From: Aplysia californica
Lineage: Eukaryota; Mollusca; Gastropoda; Aplysiida; Aplysiidae
Assembly: GCF_000002075.1 (NCBI RefSeq)
Contig: NW_004797297.1
Span: 1,681,374 to 1,745,373 of the forward strand
Direction of reading: 5' to 3'
Length of the DNA: 64,000 nucleotides
This document shows positions 33,596 through 55,228 of the stretch, piece after piece. Numbering within the stretch: the first letter of the stretch is position 1; each line of letters opens with the position of its first letter. The notes beneath the pieces are model-generated. The model searched no databases. It was not told where the DNA came from and worked only from the letters and a program-made list of their open reading frames with translations. The translations under genes were made by a program, and so were the position numbers.

Positions 33596-36500
33596 TCGAA
33601 CCTGCCCTGACGGCCACCTCTATAAGACGGCCACCTGTACAAACGGCCATTTTCCATTTCCCCCCTTGCGTTTTTTCTATATAATTTAACTGTGTAAAAC
33701 GGGCACCTGTTTAACGCGGCCGCGGCCACCTTATTTTAACACAACCCCTATCATACTAAGCAAAAATACCTGTCTTAGGCGGTCGCCTTAGAGACTCCAT
33801 TACGTTTTGTCATAAATTGTGCATTGGCCCCTGGCGTTGTCGGCGAGCCGTCATAATTCAATCACCTGTCGTTGTTGTTAGGTAGTCCCTCCAACCATCA
33901 TGTTGCGTAGGCCCCTCCCACTGTTGACCAATAGCTACCAAATTACAGCTGCTGGTGAGGTAAGTGTGTGATCCCTCATAACCCATAAGCCCCGCCCAGA
34001 ACTCATACACAAATCGTAAGTGAGATGAGTGGTCACTGTTTACCCGGCCCAGTCTGTAATAAAGTAACAAAGGACGTCAACATGAACTTGTTACAGAAAC
34101 GTCCCTCGTTCTCCGAGTGGTGGCGACCCATGCGTCTGTTTTAACATGGCACTCGGTCTTCCTTGTCTGATACATTTCATTTTATTGTCACCCTTGTGCA
34201 AAAATCAGCGACAAAATAAAAATTACAAACGAAATACAAACCAACAACAACCCCAAGAAGGACAACAACAATGGGGTTACTTTCGATTGGGGCCTCAGAT
34301 GGGAATGGTTTGTTTTCTTTATCTTGATCAGTCCTGCCTAAGACGGCCACCTGTCTTATACGGCCACTTTTCTCCTTGACAATGGGTGGCCGTCTTACAC
34401 AGGTTTGATATATATATATCTATATATATATATCTATATATATCTATATATATATATATATATATACAGAGCTGTTAAAGTACTTTTTAAAAAGTACTTA
34501 AGTACAAATTTAAGTACAATCTAAAAAATATACAGAGCTGTTAAAGTACTTTTTAAAAAGTACTTAAGTACAAATTTAAGTACAATCTAAAAAATGTACT
34601 TGAGTACAGTAAAAGTACTTTCCTATAAAATGTACTTGAGTACAAGTACTTTTTAAAAAAGTACTTATGAGTACATTTTGAGTACTTTCTGCTAATATGC
34701 TAAAACACTTCAGCGCTTATGCAAAACATCATATTTTATAACTTATCCAGTATATTTGACAAATTAGGCTATTTATTACTAAAAATGTAAACAGTATACA
34801 AAGGATTTGAATATACAATGTACGCACTAAACGGTGGAAATGGTCCGTGAAGTTGAACAAAAAACAACCCAAACGAACAGACGCAACTAGTGGGTAAGTG
34901 ATATTATGAATAGAACTTGTTTGAGCAAGACAATGTGATCAAATGTAAGTCAGTCCTAGAGGTCGGAAAGTTCTACAGAAAGAGTATCCAAATTGAAAAA
35001 TGTAGATACAAAGTTGCTCTTAAGAAAACATAAAATTGATGAAAATGGCCCGCTTAGAAATGGACAAGTGCATTGAATTCTTCATTAACAAATCCTCAAG
35101 GAATCAATGTAGCCTTAAGCAAAAACCACCCAAAAAAAGTTTAAAAGAAATTTAGGCAGCCTAAAAATTGTTAGATACACATTGAGAACACAGTTTCAGT
35201 TTCAATTGATTATAGTGGTCTGACAGATTTTGGTCACATTGTGTAGTCCACGGCGCCAACGGCAAACCAAAATACAATGTACATGTAGTTTCCTAGAGTC
35301 TAATTAGTGTAGTGTAACCAAAGATTCTCTACTGCAGTAGTCTCCGCCTAAGATCCCAGTGCTCGGAAGCAAGGAAAATAATGGGATCTTAGTCAACGAA
35401 GCCAAGGAAGAATCTACAGTGACCCATGAACTGACGTGACCCCTGGGTGGATTTATGACATATGGCAAGCAAAGAGTGGTCAACCTTGATTACCAATCAC
35501 AGTGGCATGAGGCATGCCATAAATAATATTATATATACACACTCATTAGCCTATCGTGAGTCTTGAGATCTTTATCTACGTTTATCCAGTTGCCCCTCCC
35601 CTTTACCTGTCCAACAATTTTAGCTTTCCATCTCTGATTGAGTTCCCCCCCCCCCCCCCCCAACCTCCTTTGTCATTACGCACCATTACGATGTGACCAC
35701 ACTAATTAAAATTCAGGTTGTCTCGCAAATTCGGGAAAAACTGCTTTCAATGGTCAGGGAAGAGTTCACAGTTTGATGTGATCCCGACTGGAGCGAACTT
35801 GTAGGCCCTACCCACCCAGGGACTGATGTAAGTTTAGGTGGTGAGGTCAGATGCGAGTGCGATGTTTGGGGAAAAGAAACGCATCGGTCAGTTCACACCT
35901 TGGTGTGATCTCGTCTGGAGCAAACACTGTACTGTTTCAAGGAGTTTTACAACGCTTGTGATCACATTCACGATAATGGCTGATCTTTGAGGCGACGGGC
36001 CGTTCTTTGATCTCAACTTTTAACTCTTGGCGGTTGATCGGGTTTTTGCTCCGTAAATTATGATCAGAAATGCCTGCACTTACCCTTTCATTAAGCTACC
36101 AAAGTACTCAAAATGTACTTAAATAGTACTCAAAAGTACTTTTATAAAAAGTATCGGAGTACAGTAAAAGTACTACCGAAAATTGTAACGTAAGTACAAG
36201 TACCGGAGTACTTGTACTCCGTTACTACCGTTACTACTATATATATACACCAAAAGAACTTTGAAGATGAGCACAAAACCCATTTCTACATTCGTGAACT
36301 TTCTGAAAAGGATACACTTTATAGTCCTCTGTGGGGTAGAGAAGTCCAAGATACAATTCTCTCAGATCATTTGCATTTTTGCCCACAGAACTGATCTTTT
36401 CCTCCACCACGTCCAGGGATGTGTGCACAGTGTAAAAAAACTTGAGTTCATTGTCTGTCGGAATTGTCTTGATAAACAGAGGATAATTCTGAAATAGAGA

Positions 36501-39310
36501 CAATATATGTGTCACAATGGGGTGGAATCAGGCGCTCGTCAATTTTTTGGCATATGGAGCTATTGGTATCATCTAAAGCCTGTCCATTAGCCTTGCTTTC
36601 GCTGAAAACAATACCCATTTATCTTGAATGCAAGTCGAGATATTTGCGATTGAAGGAGGTGGGGTTGCCTGGTTTCAGAGGTAAAATTAGAGAGAAAGTG
36701 GCCGCCAAAGTTTAGTTATTTACTTGACTTTAGAGTCTGCAGAAACTGAAAATTTACATCTTTTATGCATTTAATCAACATTTCTCAGTAAAATCCACAC
36801 TGAAATGTGTTTTTAAAGGGCATGAAAGGTATTGAGCCAAAAAACAAAAATGTTATAAAAATTCCCAAACCTGCTGAAAAAAGCCAGTTTATTCACTTTC
36901 ATTATTTTGACGAGCGCCTGATTTCACCACGCCGCCTCACATATTCTAACAATCTGAATTATGTAATAACCATATGAGAATGTTTTAAAAAGTAGACCCT
37001 AAATATGCAATATGCACACACACATCTTTTATGAACATTGAGCAAAAAAGAAAAATGCAAAAACCTTGAATTGAATTGAAGTAAGAGCTGTATTTTCGCA
37101 ACATGCCCACATTAAGCACATTAACACTTTCCCTACCACGAGCCACATTTTGCGCTCGCGGACCTGGCCTCACTGGACCGAGAGCCGTAATATACGGCTC
37201 GAGGGGCTCGCTATCTATTCCAATGAAAAGACACGAAATTCTCGGCCGATCCACGTTTTCAAAATAATAGAATAGACTTCCTGTTAGCAGATACGAAAGA
37301 AAATATAGCACTGAGAGATGATTTTCAGTCATTTCAGTGCTTTTTTTGCCCTCTTCGACACGTAAATATAAGAAAAAAGTACTCCCCTGACTTCAGTATG
37401 TTTCATCATACTTTCACTTCTATATTAGGTACACATACAGAACTTTCAGCATTTCCCAGTATCAGAGAAGTGAGAGGCATGGTAGGTCTTGATAATCTAA
37501 ACTAGGCTTACGCTGGCCTATCACTCGATGCGTTTTGCTTGTCTACGCATGCCACATCCTCCCTATTCAGTCGCTCCGGCCTTCATTGTTGACACACCTG
37601 GGCTCTCCCATTCTTTGTTTCGCTAGATCACCAACAAGTTTCTCAACATGCGAGGTTTTTACATTATGTATAATTGGCCTCTATGCACTCTGCACAGCAG
37701 CAGCAATATTCTGTTATAACCGACTCGTAAGTTTATCTGATTGCGCTATAGCAGTATTTTATTTACAAAGGTAAAGAAGAGAAAAAAAACAGGGTTTTAG
37801 AATAGTGGCTTTATAACAGACTTCTCGTTATTTCAGGACTCATTATAAGTGGTCTTCATAGTATAATATTCCTCGCATAAGCATGTGTAAAAAATAAGTA
37901 CAAGTAGGCCTACTCTTCCACAACCCCACAACCCCCCAAAATGTACGTGAACTAGAGCATCTATTATTAATCGGCAAATGTTACCCCCCCCCCTTTTGGG
38001 AGGACTTCCGTAACGAGCCATCACTATGAGACAGAGTAGAATAGAGGGTTAGGGGTTTAGGGGTTGGGGTAGATCTAGAGGTAGGGTTTGGGTTAGGGTT
38101 AGATCTAAGTCTCTTCTTTATTGGGTTTGTTGGGGTGGTCACTCGTTACGAAAGTCCTTACCCGCTTTTATTGATATCTGGTAAATGTGTTCCCTCATTC
38201 AGAAAGCCCAGGGGAATCATCACAAGACAGTCGTTGCAATGGAACCAACAGGAAGCACGAGGCAGGGGTAGGCCACGGGAAACATGGAGGAGATGTGTGG
38301 AAAAGGACATGAGAGAGATGAAACGAGCTTGGAACGAGCTTGGAAGGATGGCTCAGGACAAATAAATGGAAGGAGCTTGTGTGGCCTATACCCTGCCAGG
38401 GGTGGAAGGCATTGATGATGATGATAATGAAATGTGCCCCCCCCCCCCCTTTTATTTGGAACCTCAGAGTACACTATTAACACTTTGGTTTCGTTCACCC
38501 ACATTAGAACAATAACAGGCCTAACGCGAGTATGTTTACCACCCCAAGCTATAATTGAACAGCTCTCTTCACTTACGCTGCCTGAACCACTGGTTGTCAC
38601 GACAACACTGCCAGTTGTTCTGTCATTTACAATGCTAGGTCTTTGCCTCTACTAAAACTACGCATAATTATAAAACCCTTAAAGCTTGCTCAGAGGACAT
38701 TGTCATGGTAAGTGCCAGCCCTCTGCCAAACTCCTCTCATTTCAAGTGAGGGCCATACGCATAGCCACTTCATATCATTGGCCTTCTCCAGTTTTGGTCC
38801 CACAAGTACTGGGGATGTCAATAATACTGACTTTTAATTCCAATATCAATGTTTTATTTTATCCGAAAGAGAGCGAGAGATGCGCTGCTATTTTTCAGTA
38901 CAAAATGAGGAGTAATGCTCCACTTGTTTTTAACAAGAGGGGTTTCAGAGGGGATTGATCCCCTGACCATATAAAAAATAGAAATCTAGGCCTAATTGTT
39001 CTTATTGAGAGGTCTGGAGGAGAAGAGAGAGTGGGAAGTGGGAATGAGAGGAGAGGGAGGAATGGCAATGGTCCATGGAGAAAGCCAGGTCAGGAGGAGA
39101 GAGATGGGGGCGGAAGGAGAGATAGATATCTAATCTAGATTCTAGATCTAGAGTGAGAGACAGACTGACAGACAAAGAGAGAACGTGATGACTGCAAATG
39201 ACTGGAGGCGAACATGGACTGAGCTAGATCTATACTTTAATGCTGACAACTAAATAATAAATATTATTGTGACAAACCTCTTTTGCTATGACAGCAACAC
39301 AGGCAGCCAT
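30253..39310 (-). CDS. TRAPPC2L: TRAPP complex subunit 2-like protein, five exons
   Basis: Minus-strand exons in coding order: 39310-39278, 36488-36316, 33170-33083, 32247-32168, 30295-30253. They give 138 aa (human about 140), all GT-AG, frame kept. TRAPPC2L is a sedlin-fold (longin-like) subunit of the TRAPP vesicle-tethering complexes of ER-Golgi traffic. Recognisable parts: [11 protein letters not shown] (1-11), [17 protein letters not shown] (12-28), [64 protein letters not shown] and [14 protein letters not shown], all very close to the vertebrate protein. The last 13 residues ([13 protein letters not shown]) differ from the human AFDNMVTSMMIQVC. Introns are loaded with transposons (33591-34408, 34466-36237, 36510-36946). 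Assignment firm; the last exon is the least certain. Confidence 0.94.
30296..32167. other. TRAPPC2L intron 4
   Basis: Contains a block shared inverted with SSR1 intron 8 (GACTGGCGTTTTTGGGGGTA, about 31028) and a family-B repeat. A minus-strand open frame at 31437-31631 is rich in Asp, Glu and Ser ([15 protein letters not shown]) and recalls acidic N-termini of some transposases, but has no diagnostic domain. Confidence 0.4.
31585..31770 (+). repeat. Family B SINE-like repeat
   Basis: It reads GGTGTGGTGGTTTGCTCC, then TCCTATCAAACATCTTTTGT, then TGTTACTCTCTTGTAACACC, and ends with TTGCAAGTGCTGCAAAACTC. The other four copies seen lie on the opposite strand. The tail resembles that of the tRNA-SINE and LINE copies here. 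Confidence 0.6.
32434..32479. other. Hairpin-forming inverted repeat in TRAPPC2L intron 3
   Basis: TGTCAGTAGAAGTA (32438-32451) is followed after about 10 bases by TACTTCTACTGACA (32462-32475). The pairing extends outward with ATGGAT/ATCCAT and one bulge. It gives a stem of about 20 bp with a small loop. Confidence 0.6.
33506..33590. repeat. (TA)n microsatellite
   Basis: About 85 bp of uninterrupted TA abutting the pogo-like element that begins at 33591. Confidence 0.95.
33591..34408 (+). mobile_element. pogo/Tigger-like MITE, GACGGCCACC family, copy 1
   Basis: The left end CACAGTCGAACCTGCCCTGA with repeats GACGGCCACCT, and the right end with TAAGACGGCCACCTGTCTTA closing ACACAGGTTTGA, are inverted repeats. 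TA-rich DNA lies on both sides. The 0.8-kb interior contains GGTAGTCCCTCCAACC and a CCCATAAGCCCCGCC block and no intact transposase. Copies also at 44647-45343 and, inverted, 45350-46152. Confidence 0.8.
34466..36237. mobile_element. hAT-like element with AGTACTT-rich ends
   Basis: The left end has repeated AAAGTACTTTTTAAAAAGTA and AAGTACAAATTTAAGTACAA blocks; the right end has GTACTTAAATAGTACTC, GGAGTACAGTAAAAGTACTA and GTTACTACCGTTACTAC. The first 66 bp (34466-34531) are tandemly duplicated. TATATATA lies on both sides, so a hAT-type 8-bp duplication is compatible but not informative. The interior (35325-35830) recurs inverted at 2100-2625. No transposase frame. Confidence 0.65.
36510..36946. 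mobile_element. Inverted-repeat element, AATCAGGCGCTCGTCAA family, copy 1
   Basis: GTGGAATCAGGCGCTCGTCA at the left is mirrored by TGACGAGCGCCTGATTTCAC at the right, flanked by ATATGTG/CACATAT. The interior blocks TATCTTGAATGCAAGTC, TGCGATTGAAGGAGGTG and CAGAGGTAAAATTAG recur at 52255-52613. It lies immediately 5' of TRAPPC2L exon 2, inside intron 1. Confidence 0.75.
37120..37410. repeat. Dispersed repeat, copy 1 (second copy 62795-63070)
   Basis: Shared blocks include CTTTCCCTACC, TATCTATTCCAAT, CCACGTTTTCAAAATAATAG, CAGATACGAAAGAAAATATA and GCACTGAGAGA. Both copies are in the same orientation. Family unknown. Confidence 0.75.
37457..37863. mobile_element. 5'-truncated copy of the 22421-23189 MITE
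   Basis: It runs from TATCAGAGAAGTGAGAGGCA through TGGCCTATCAC, GGGCTCTCCCATTCTTTG and CTATAGCAGTATTTTATTTA to CATTATAAGTGGTCTTCATAGTA. It matches the right two thirds of the SSR1 intron 8 element, while the left terminus is missing. Confidence 0.8.
37998..38163. mobile_element. Short MITE, GGACTTCCGTAACGAGC family, copy 2
   Basis: Left end GGGAGGACTTCCGTAACGAG; right end on the minus strand GGGTAAGGACTTTCGTAACG. The interior carries GTTAGGGGTTTAGGGG and GGGTTTGGGTTAGGGTTAG. The flanks are C/T-rich, so the duplication is not clear. Confidence 0.75.
38215..38430 (+). mobile_element. LINE fragment, reverse-transcriptase ORF C-terminus
   Basis: The frame reads [20 protein letters not shown] followed by [18 protein letters not shown], a pattern typical of the far C-terminus of non-LTR reverse-transcriptase ORFs (GRP-x3-TWRR-x3-E). 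It is followed by a TGATGATGATGATAATGA 3' tail. Only this end of the element is present. Confidence 0.65.
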
Positions 39311-40084
39311 CTTGTTTCCTTGTGGAAAGTTCCCGTCGTAGTTTTCTTATTTCGCTTTCTTAAATTCTTAACGTCATTATAATTTTGTTTTCACTTGTTT
39401 CAGAGCATAAATTTTAAGGTAAGATAAAGGCCTTGACCATTTTGCCATTACTGAAATATTAGACAGTGAAAGAGGCTGAAGCAGGCAGGACAACTTGTTT
39501 TGAGAACGTGAACAGGTGGGTGAAGGAAAGACGAGGAATTCAATAATAGGCCTTCAGTATAAATGTGTAGGTTCTTCGAAAGTGAAAGCATCAAAGCAAT
39601 ACACAGAGTGAATGGATGATGGACCAGGACTGATAATTTTCAATTAGAGGTTTTGCACTTGATTATAATTATAATAAGGATGATGAAGTGAAAACACTCT
39701 TTTTTTTCCAATATCAAGGTTCTTTACAATATTTGGCTATACTATATATATCCCATAGACGGTTGGGCTAATGCCCTTCACATACACACGTCCCTACTTT
39801 TTCTAAATAATCTAAACATCGTAGGCCTATATGAAGGAAAGTTCAGAGCACAGGGTTAGGAAGAAAAGATTTGTTCGGAGTCTTCTTCTTTTTCTTTATG
39901 TTCCCCTGCTAGAGATCTCAAGAGTAATCGACTGCTGGTTCTTCAACTTGCAGCACAACTGATTTTTATATATATGTGACCATTTTTTCATTTTTATCCT
40001 ACTTTATCCTACTTAGTAGGGCCCCTTGCCTTCAGGCAGCCACATTCCAATTTCAAATATTAAAGAACTCTGTTCTTTAACCGA
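39311..40084. other. TRAPPC2L upstream region
   Basis: Region 5' of the TRAPPC2L start codon. CTTCCGTC-like or TATA motifs are not obvious close to the ATG. I see no other gene. Confidence 0.35.
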
Positions 40085-40508
40085 CTAGAGTATTTTCAGG
40101 TTTGGCAGGAACTTTTAATTTTGCTCAGAAGGCGGCCGAAGCCTACTCCAATTGATTTTAGGACCACCATGGAATCTTAATGTTAGCAAACTGCACACAG
40201 GACCTCCGAGATCTTTCTCCCTAATCCGAAAGGGAAGGTGATAGATCTTACCGACCCTAAAAACAGGGGTGTGGCTGAAAGATAGCGGTAAGAAGGAGCT
40301 ATGAGAAGCAGTAGAAAGAGAAAGGACGTACCCCACATGAGGGTGGAGATGAAAGTAGGATTACAGAACTTGACTAGAGAACATGAAAGGAGGTGAAAGG
40401 AGAAAATTTTAGAGAAAAAAATGTTTCTGTCACTGTCACGGTTTCAACCCAAGACCTATTGAATGAGGGGCGAACATCATACCTCTAGACTATGAGATTG
40501 AGAGCCCC
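40085..40508 (-). mobile_element. tRNA-derived SINE, minus strand, lacking its 3' tail
   Basis: Read on the minus strand from 40508: GGGGCTCTC, box A TAGTCTAGAGG, box B GGTTGAAACC. The body then continues CTCCTTTCACCTCCTTTC, CTATCTTTCAGCCACACCCC, AAGATCTATCACCTTCCC and CCTGAAAATACT, in the same order as the full copy at 59626-60144. It lacks the final GCGCGCTCA...GCGCCGTAAAAC tail. Confidence 0.8.
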
Positions 40509-40954
40509 TGTCTCTGACTGAATTTCTACACAAAAGAAAAGCTGAATGCAACATGGTGGTATTGTAGAAAAGAGACAAAGTCATAAAGTTCCAATTTGCT
40601 TTAAATTTACTTTTAATCCTATATATACCATACATGTATTGGTGAATGTGACGCACAATTACTACACACAGTATGCACAGTTCACGGAGAAAGATACTGT
40701 TGCGTAGAACATCCACCTTAGAAGGAATTTTAATTTAGAGATCTCGCATTAGTAACAGTCAAAACCTTTTCTATTCAGTAGTCTCAAGGGAAGAACATTA
40801 CTTAAGTCAGATCTTCTGTACAACCTCAGAATAAATATTTCACTTCAAGATATATACAAAATAGGTCCAATATCAATGAATATATGTATGGAATGAAGCT
40901 TTTAATTTGGATTGTTGTTTTAGGATGAGTCCTCTATCATGCCATTGATCTTGA

Positions 40955-41575
40955 AGTTTAGTTTAGTTTTAGTTTAGTATTGGGTTTTACAGCGCTTGCA
41001 ACTGCATAAGGTCATATGACTATGAGCGCGCGAAACACAAGTTGGTAGCATTCGCAACAGTTCACTGCACGGTTGGTCAACAATTAGACTTTAAAATGCT
41101 AAAATATTAAAATTCGGAGTAAATATATATTTACAATTTAAAACAACTCTAATAAATAACAATAAAAATTTTTAACAATATTGTTTCATTTTATAATTTG
41201 CCATTAAGGCCAATGGCCTTCATAAAATTCAAAATTCTGTTGGGACCAACGACGGAAAAAATGTCTTGCATTTTTTTGCATTTTTAATATTTCCCAAGGA
41301 TCTCTCCAAAGTCTAGACATTCGGTGAAAATGTGTCTAATGGTAAAATCTGAGTTGCATCCAACACAGAACGGCTTCTCATCTCCCTGTAGGAGGTATTT
41401 GTGGGTCAGGGCCGTGTGTCCGATGCGCAATCGAGTTAAAAATGACTTCGTCTCTTCTGGAGACGTCCGAAGGATTTCGCTGTTCCAGTTTGGGTTTTTA
41501 ATATTATACAGTTTGTTATTTTTCTGTTTCTCCCAGTGGCTCTCCCACAGACTGGAGGTGACCTTGGAGTAACAT
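40955..41575 (-). mobile_element. LINE 3' portion: ORF2 C-terminus plus 3' UTR
   Basis: Minus strand. The frame gives TSSLWESHWEKQKNNK, then TKSFLTRLRIGHTALTHKYL, then a CVGC...H-x4-C zinc-knuckle (FCVGCNSDFTIRHIFTEC). This matches the C-terminus of I/R1/Nimb-type LINE ORF2 proteins downstream of RNase H. The 3' UTR ends GTGCAGTGAACTGTTGCGAA...GCGCGCTCATAGTCATATG...TTATGCAGTTGCAAGCGCTG and a TAAAC-rich tail. That tail is the same as the 3' end of the local tRNA-SINE. 5'-truncated. Confidence 0.75.
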
Positions 41576-41734
41576 AGTGATCTTTATGAAATTGGAAAAA
41601 ATACATGAACATGGAGTGCATACTTTTGTACATGTTGCAGTTGCAATAGCAACAATTTTTTATTTTTATTTTAAGGTAATGTGTCTCTACATGTTAAAAA
41701 AACTGCTGTTGGTGGAATTTATTTAGCTTTAGTA

Positions 41735-41850
41735 GACGTTTTACGGCGCTTGCATAATGTCATATGAGCACCAGAAGATTAGAGGTGTTACAAGAGAGTA
41801 ACAAACATAAAAAAGAAGAGGAGATAAGGACGATAGATGTTCGATAGGAA
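41735..41850 (-). repeat. Family B SINE-like repeat with shared tail
   Basis: GTTTTACGGCGCTTGCATAATGTC..ATGAGC then AGATTAGAGGTGTTACAAGA and GATAAGGACGATAGATGTTC, matching the copies at 61262 and 62630. Confidence 0.6.
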
Positions 41851-44200
41851 AGAAAAATGTGGAATATAATTAAATATAAATAAAAGTCAGGAAAATGTAT
41901 CAAGAGCCAAAAATAAAGTCCAAACTTAATCTGTATTGCCTGGACCTAATCCTAGTTCGAGCAGCTCTAACCTTGGAACTAATCCTGTTATATGTTTGTC
42001 CAACTTTGGATTGTTAAAGTTAAATAAATACTTTCAAATGTTGTATTGGTGTCTTTTATACTTGTACTTCAACTTTCACCTGCAAATTCAACCTGTACAC
42101 AGAGCCCTTTGAGATTTTATCCTTGATTGTAAATGAAAATAAATACTTTCTGCTCTCATGGACATATTTAGGGACATTCAGAGTCAACCGTGGCTAGGTG
42201 TCAATATTAAGACAAAGGCACTTGTAACATAATTTCGTTGAGCCAGAACTGAATTCATGTCTTCTGAGTGTAACCACAAAGAACCTAAGCACTACTTCAA
42301 TTTTCATCCAAAACTACGATGACTATGGCAATCACATTAACCTTGCTGTGTGTTACTTGTTATTGCATTATCATTTCCAAAACTTAGGACCTGAAATAAA
42401 ATCTCTAACTTACCGGTACTTATAATATGACTTCGATCTACATTATAAAACTTTTGGTGTATGCCTGTTTTCTATGAAAACTATGGCCATCTTGAAAATA
42501 AACAATGTCAATGGAATTATTGGAATAAATCCCATAGGTTTTTTTTTATTCTCGACCAAATTTTCCAAAATTTGAAAAGAGTGTTCCTCCACCTAGGAAG
42601 ATTTTCAGAATCTTTTAAAATTTAAAAAAAAAGTTTTTAGAAATTTTACAGGCATATGTAGTAGGTATAGTATGTAGTATGTTAGCATGTAAACCTTCAT
42701 ATTAAATTTTTTTTTTTTTCCTGTATGTGTACAACTTGGTGTGTATCCAGTAAAGGTTTCATGAAAGTTCCATGCAGATAGTATGAAAAATTTTTAAAGT
42801 AGTGGGAAAAAAACTGTACGCAAATATTGTTTTAAGAAAAAGCCTGTTTCTTGCAGAAATACTTGACTATTTTCATGTTTTCAAAGGCAATTTACGACAT
42901 GAATGAGAGCCATTTAGTGGTTTCTAAATTAAATACTGGTCCTGTCTTAGCAGGGTTTTTTTAGAATATATATAGAAGTAGCTGAACTTTAATAACTACA
43001 TGTAGTAAACAATTCAAATTTCATAATTTGACCCAAAATCAGCAATTTGAAGGGGTGCCTCTATCCTTAGTCGAGTCTTCAAGGCATTCTGCCTGCATAT
43101 GGCTCTATCCTATCAAAGATGGATGTTACATTCAGAGATCCCACCTCATTTATTATATTTCAGTGTTGAAGGCACATTAAACACATACCATCATACTGCA
43201 GAAAACCATTAACATCTAAAAACTGACAGGGTTTTCAAATAAAAACAGAACATGACTGAATGAAGAACAAGACTGAATGAAGACAAACAGGCTTTGAAAT
43301 ATAAGAAAGTTGCAAGCACTTTGAACATGTATCTACAATCATCAACAAAAGCTAGAATCTTTACGTAACATTTCAGCCACATATGACCAACATACATAAC
43401 AAACAAGTCAGATTAATCAAAAAAAAGTTTAATCAAGAGTCATGTAGGCTAAGACAAGCCCATTGATGTGGCACATTACAGAGACACACTTTGAACCATT
43501 TAACGAGAAATCATCATTACAAGAGAGTTAACGACTCAAATGACATAAAGCTACAACCCTCTGTGCAAAACACTGGTCATTCAACTCAAAAGACAATGAC
43601 TCAAATCCCTGTTTGTACACATGCAAAACGTTAGAGATATCTATTAAAGAAGTCCTGCATAATTTTCTACCCATCATAAGCCTGTGACAGATTTATTTCC
43701 AAGGGACAACTGGGACAGTGATGCTGTATAAAAGGGGGAGTCACAGGTTTTAAAAAGGATTTCGTGATACTCTGACAAATCACTCAAAAAAATTCACCTC
43801 ACAGCACAGAATCATTGTAACCCTTTTTCCCACTAGCTCATTGAAATGTGGACAAGAAATAATGAATTTCTTTAAGCCTTTCATTTGCAATACTTAACAA
43901 ACTTTAGAGCAACCTTACCATCTAATTAAGATTTATATGTATAACTTCTTTTAGACCATTCTGAAAATCTATGTCATTACACAATATTAAAAATCAAATT
44001 GACAAAAAAAATGCCCCTCAAAGGACACCAACCGCCGCAAAACAAAGAAATTCCACTCCAGCAAGAGAAAGTCTGATAGCTCAGTCAAGCTTATTCAACC
44101 AAACTGCACAGCTGTATGAACAACTGACAATCTGACCCCCCCCCCCCCTTTACACCCTCCCACCTCCCTTCCAAAAAAAAAGGAGAAAAAAAAACCCCAT
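41851..44200. other. Intergenic and likely NEDD8 3' UTR
   Basis: No exon or complete element recognised. TTTATT at 43692-43697 would serve as a minus-strand AATAAA for NEDD8, giving a 3' UTR of about 0.5 kb, but more distal signals also exist. Confidence 0.35.
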
Positions 44201-54412
<10,212 letters not shown>

Positions 54413-55018
54413 GGTTATGGATGTTGTCCGCCTTTACAAACAGGTGATCACACTGTAAACTATTCCTCTCGTCTCAGTAAGAGTAACAATGCTGGTCTCT
54501 CGAGTCAAAAATAAAATCTTGCGTCGTCCCTGAGTCTGAGTGAGTGCTCTTTTGTGAACAATAACGACCAACGGATGTATTCCATTTACTTCCTGTCCAC
54601 TGTCTCCTTCTGTGGCGCTGTTCCGTTCACTGAAACTGAATGAACACTATCCTAGTCTAGATCCTGCATCTGCGTTTGTCGCGGCCACGACCCCTCGAAT
54701 CGCGGCTGCGATTTTTTTATTTTTTCAAAAAAACAAAAGAAAACAAAAACAGACCACCAGAGGGAGATAAAAAATTGGGAAAAAACGGGGTCAAAGAATA
54801 TTTTAAAAAGAAGCCTAACCTCCTTAGTTTCACCTCCGCTTCCCTTCGTCTCTTTCTCACTTGTTGATACCATGTTGATTTGTTATTTTTATGTTGAAAA
54901 TATACATTGCACACTATTTATATTGCTGTTTTTCTTTTATTTTTCTCTCTTTGTTGCATTTTAATTTGCTTTTGTCTTAATTTGTTTTCTTGTTATTGTT
55001 CTGGTGTGTCTTCTTCTT
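54413..55018. other. NEDD8 upstream region
   Basis: Region 5' of the NEDD8 start codon. GC-rich patches (GTCGCGGCCACGACCCC near 54678) suggest promoter-associated sequence, but no element can be assigned. Confidence 0.3.
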
Positions 55019-55228
55019 GTGTCAGTAGTCGGTCTTGGTGGAGACACGCTCCAACATAACACACTTATATTTTTTTTAAGAAAGGTGGGAACAACATCAA
55101 ATTAAATGACATCACGCTATAATATTATAACGTGACGTCATTTAATTTGATGTTGTTCCCACCTTTCTTTAAAAAAATATAAGTGTGTTATGTTGGAGCG
55201 TGTCTCCACCAAGACCGACTACTGACAC
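55019..55228. repeat. Near-perfect 98-bp-arm palindrome
   Basis: The arm 55019-55116 starts GTGTCAGTAGTCGGTCTTGG and is matched by the reverse complement 55131-55228, with about two mismatches. The centre is CTATAATATTATAA, itself self-complementary. It is a fold-back MITE or a fold-back artefact. A clear target duplication was not found. Confidence 0.9.

Noticed and set aside
33285-33689. Open frames of repeated Tyr-Ile across 33506-33590
   Set aside because: Produced by the TA microsatellite, not a gene.
37998-38163. Internal telomere repeat (GGGTTAGGGTTAG)
   Set aside because: Only a few imperfect units, and they belong to the interior of a MITE that has a similar stretch in another copy.
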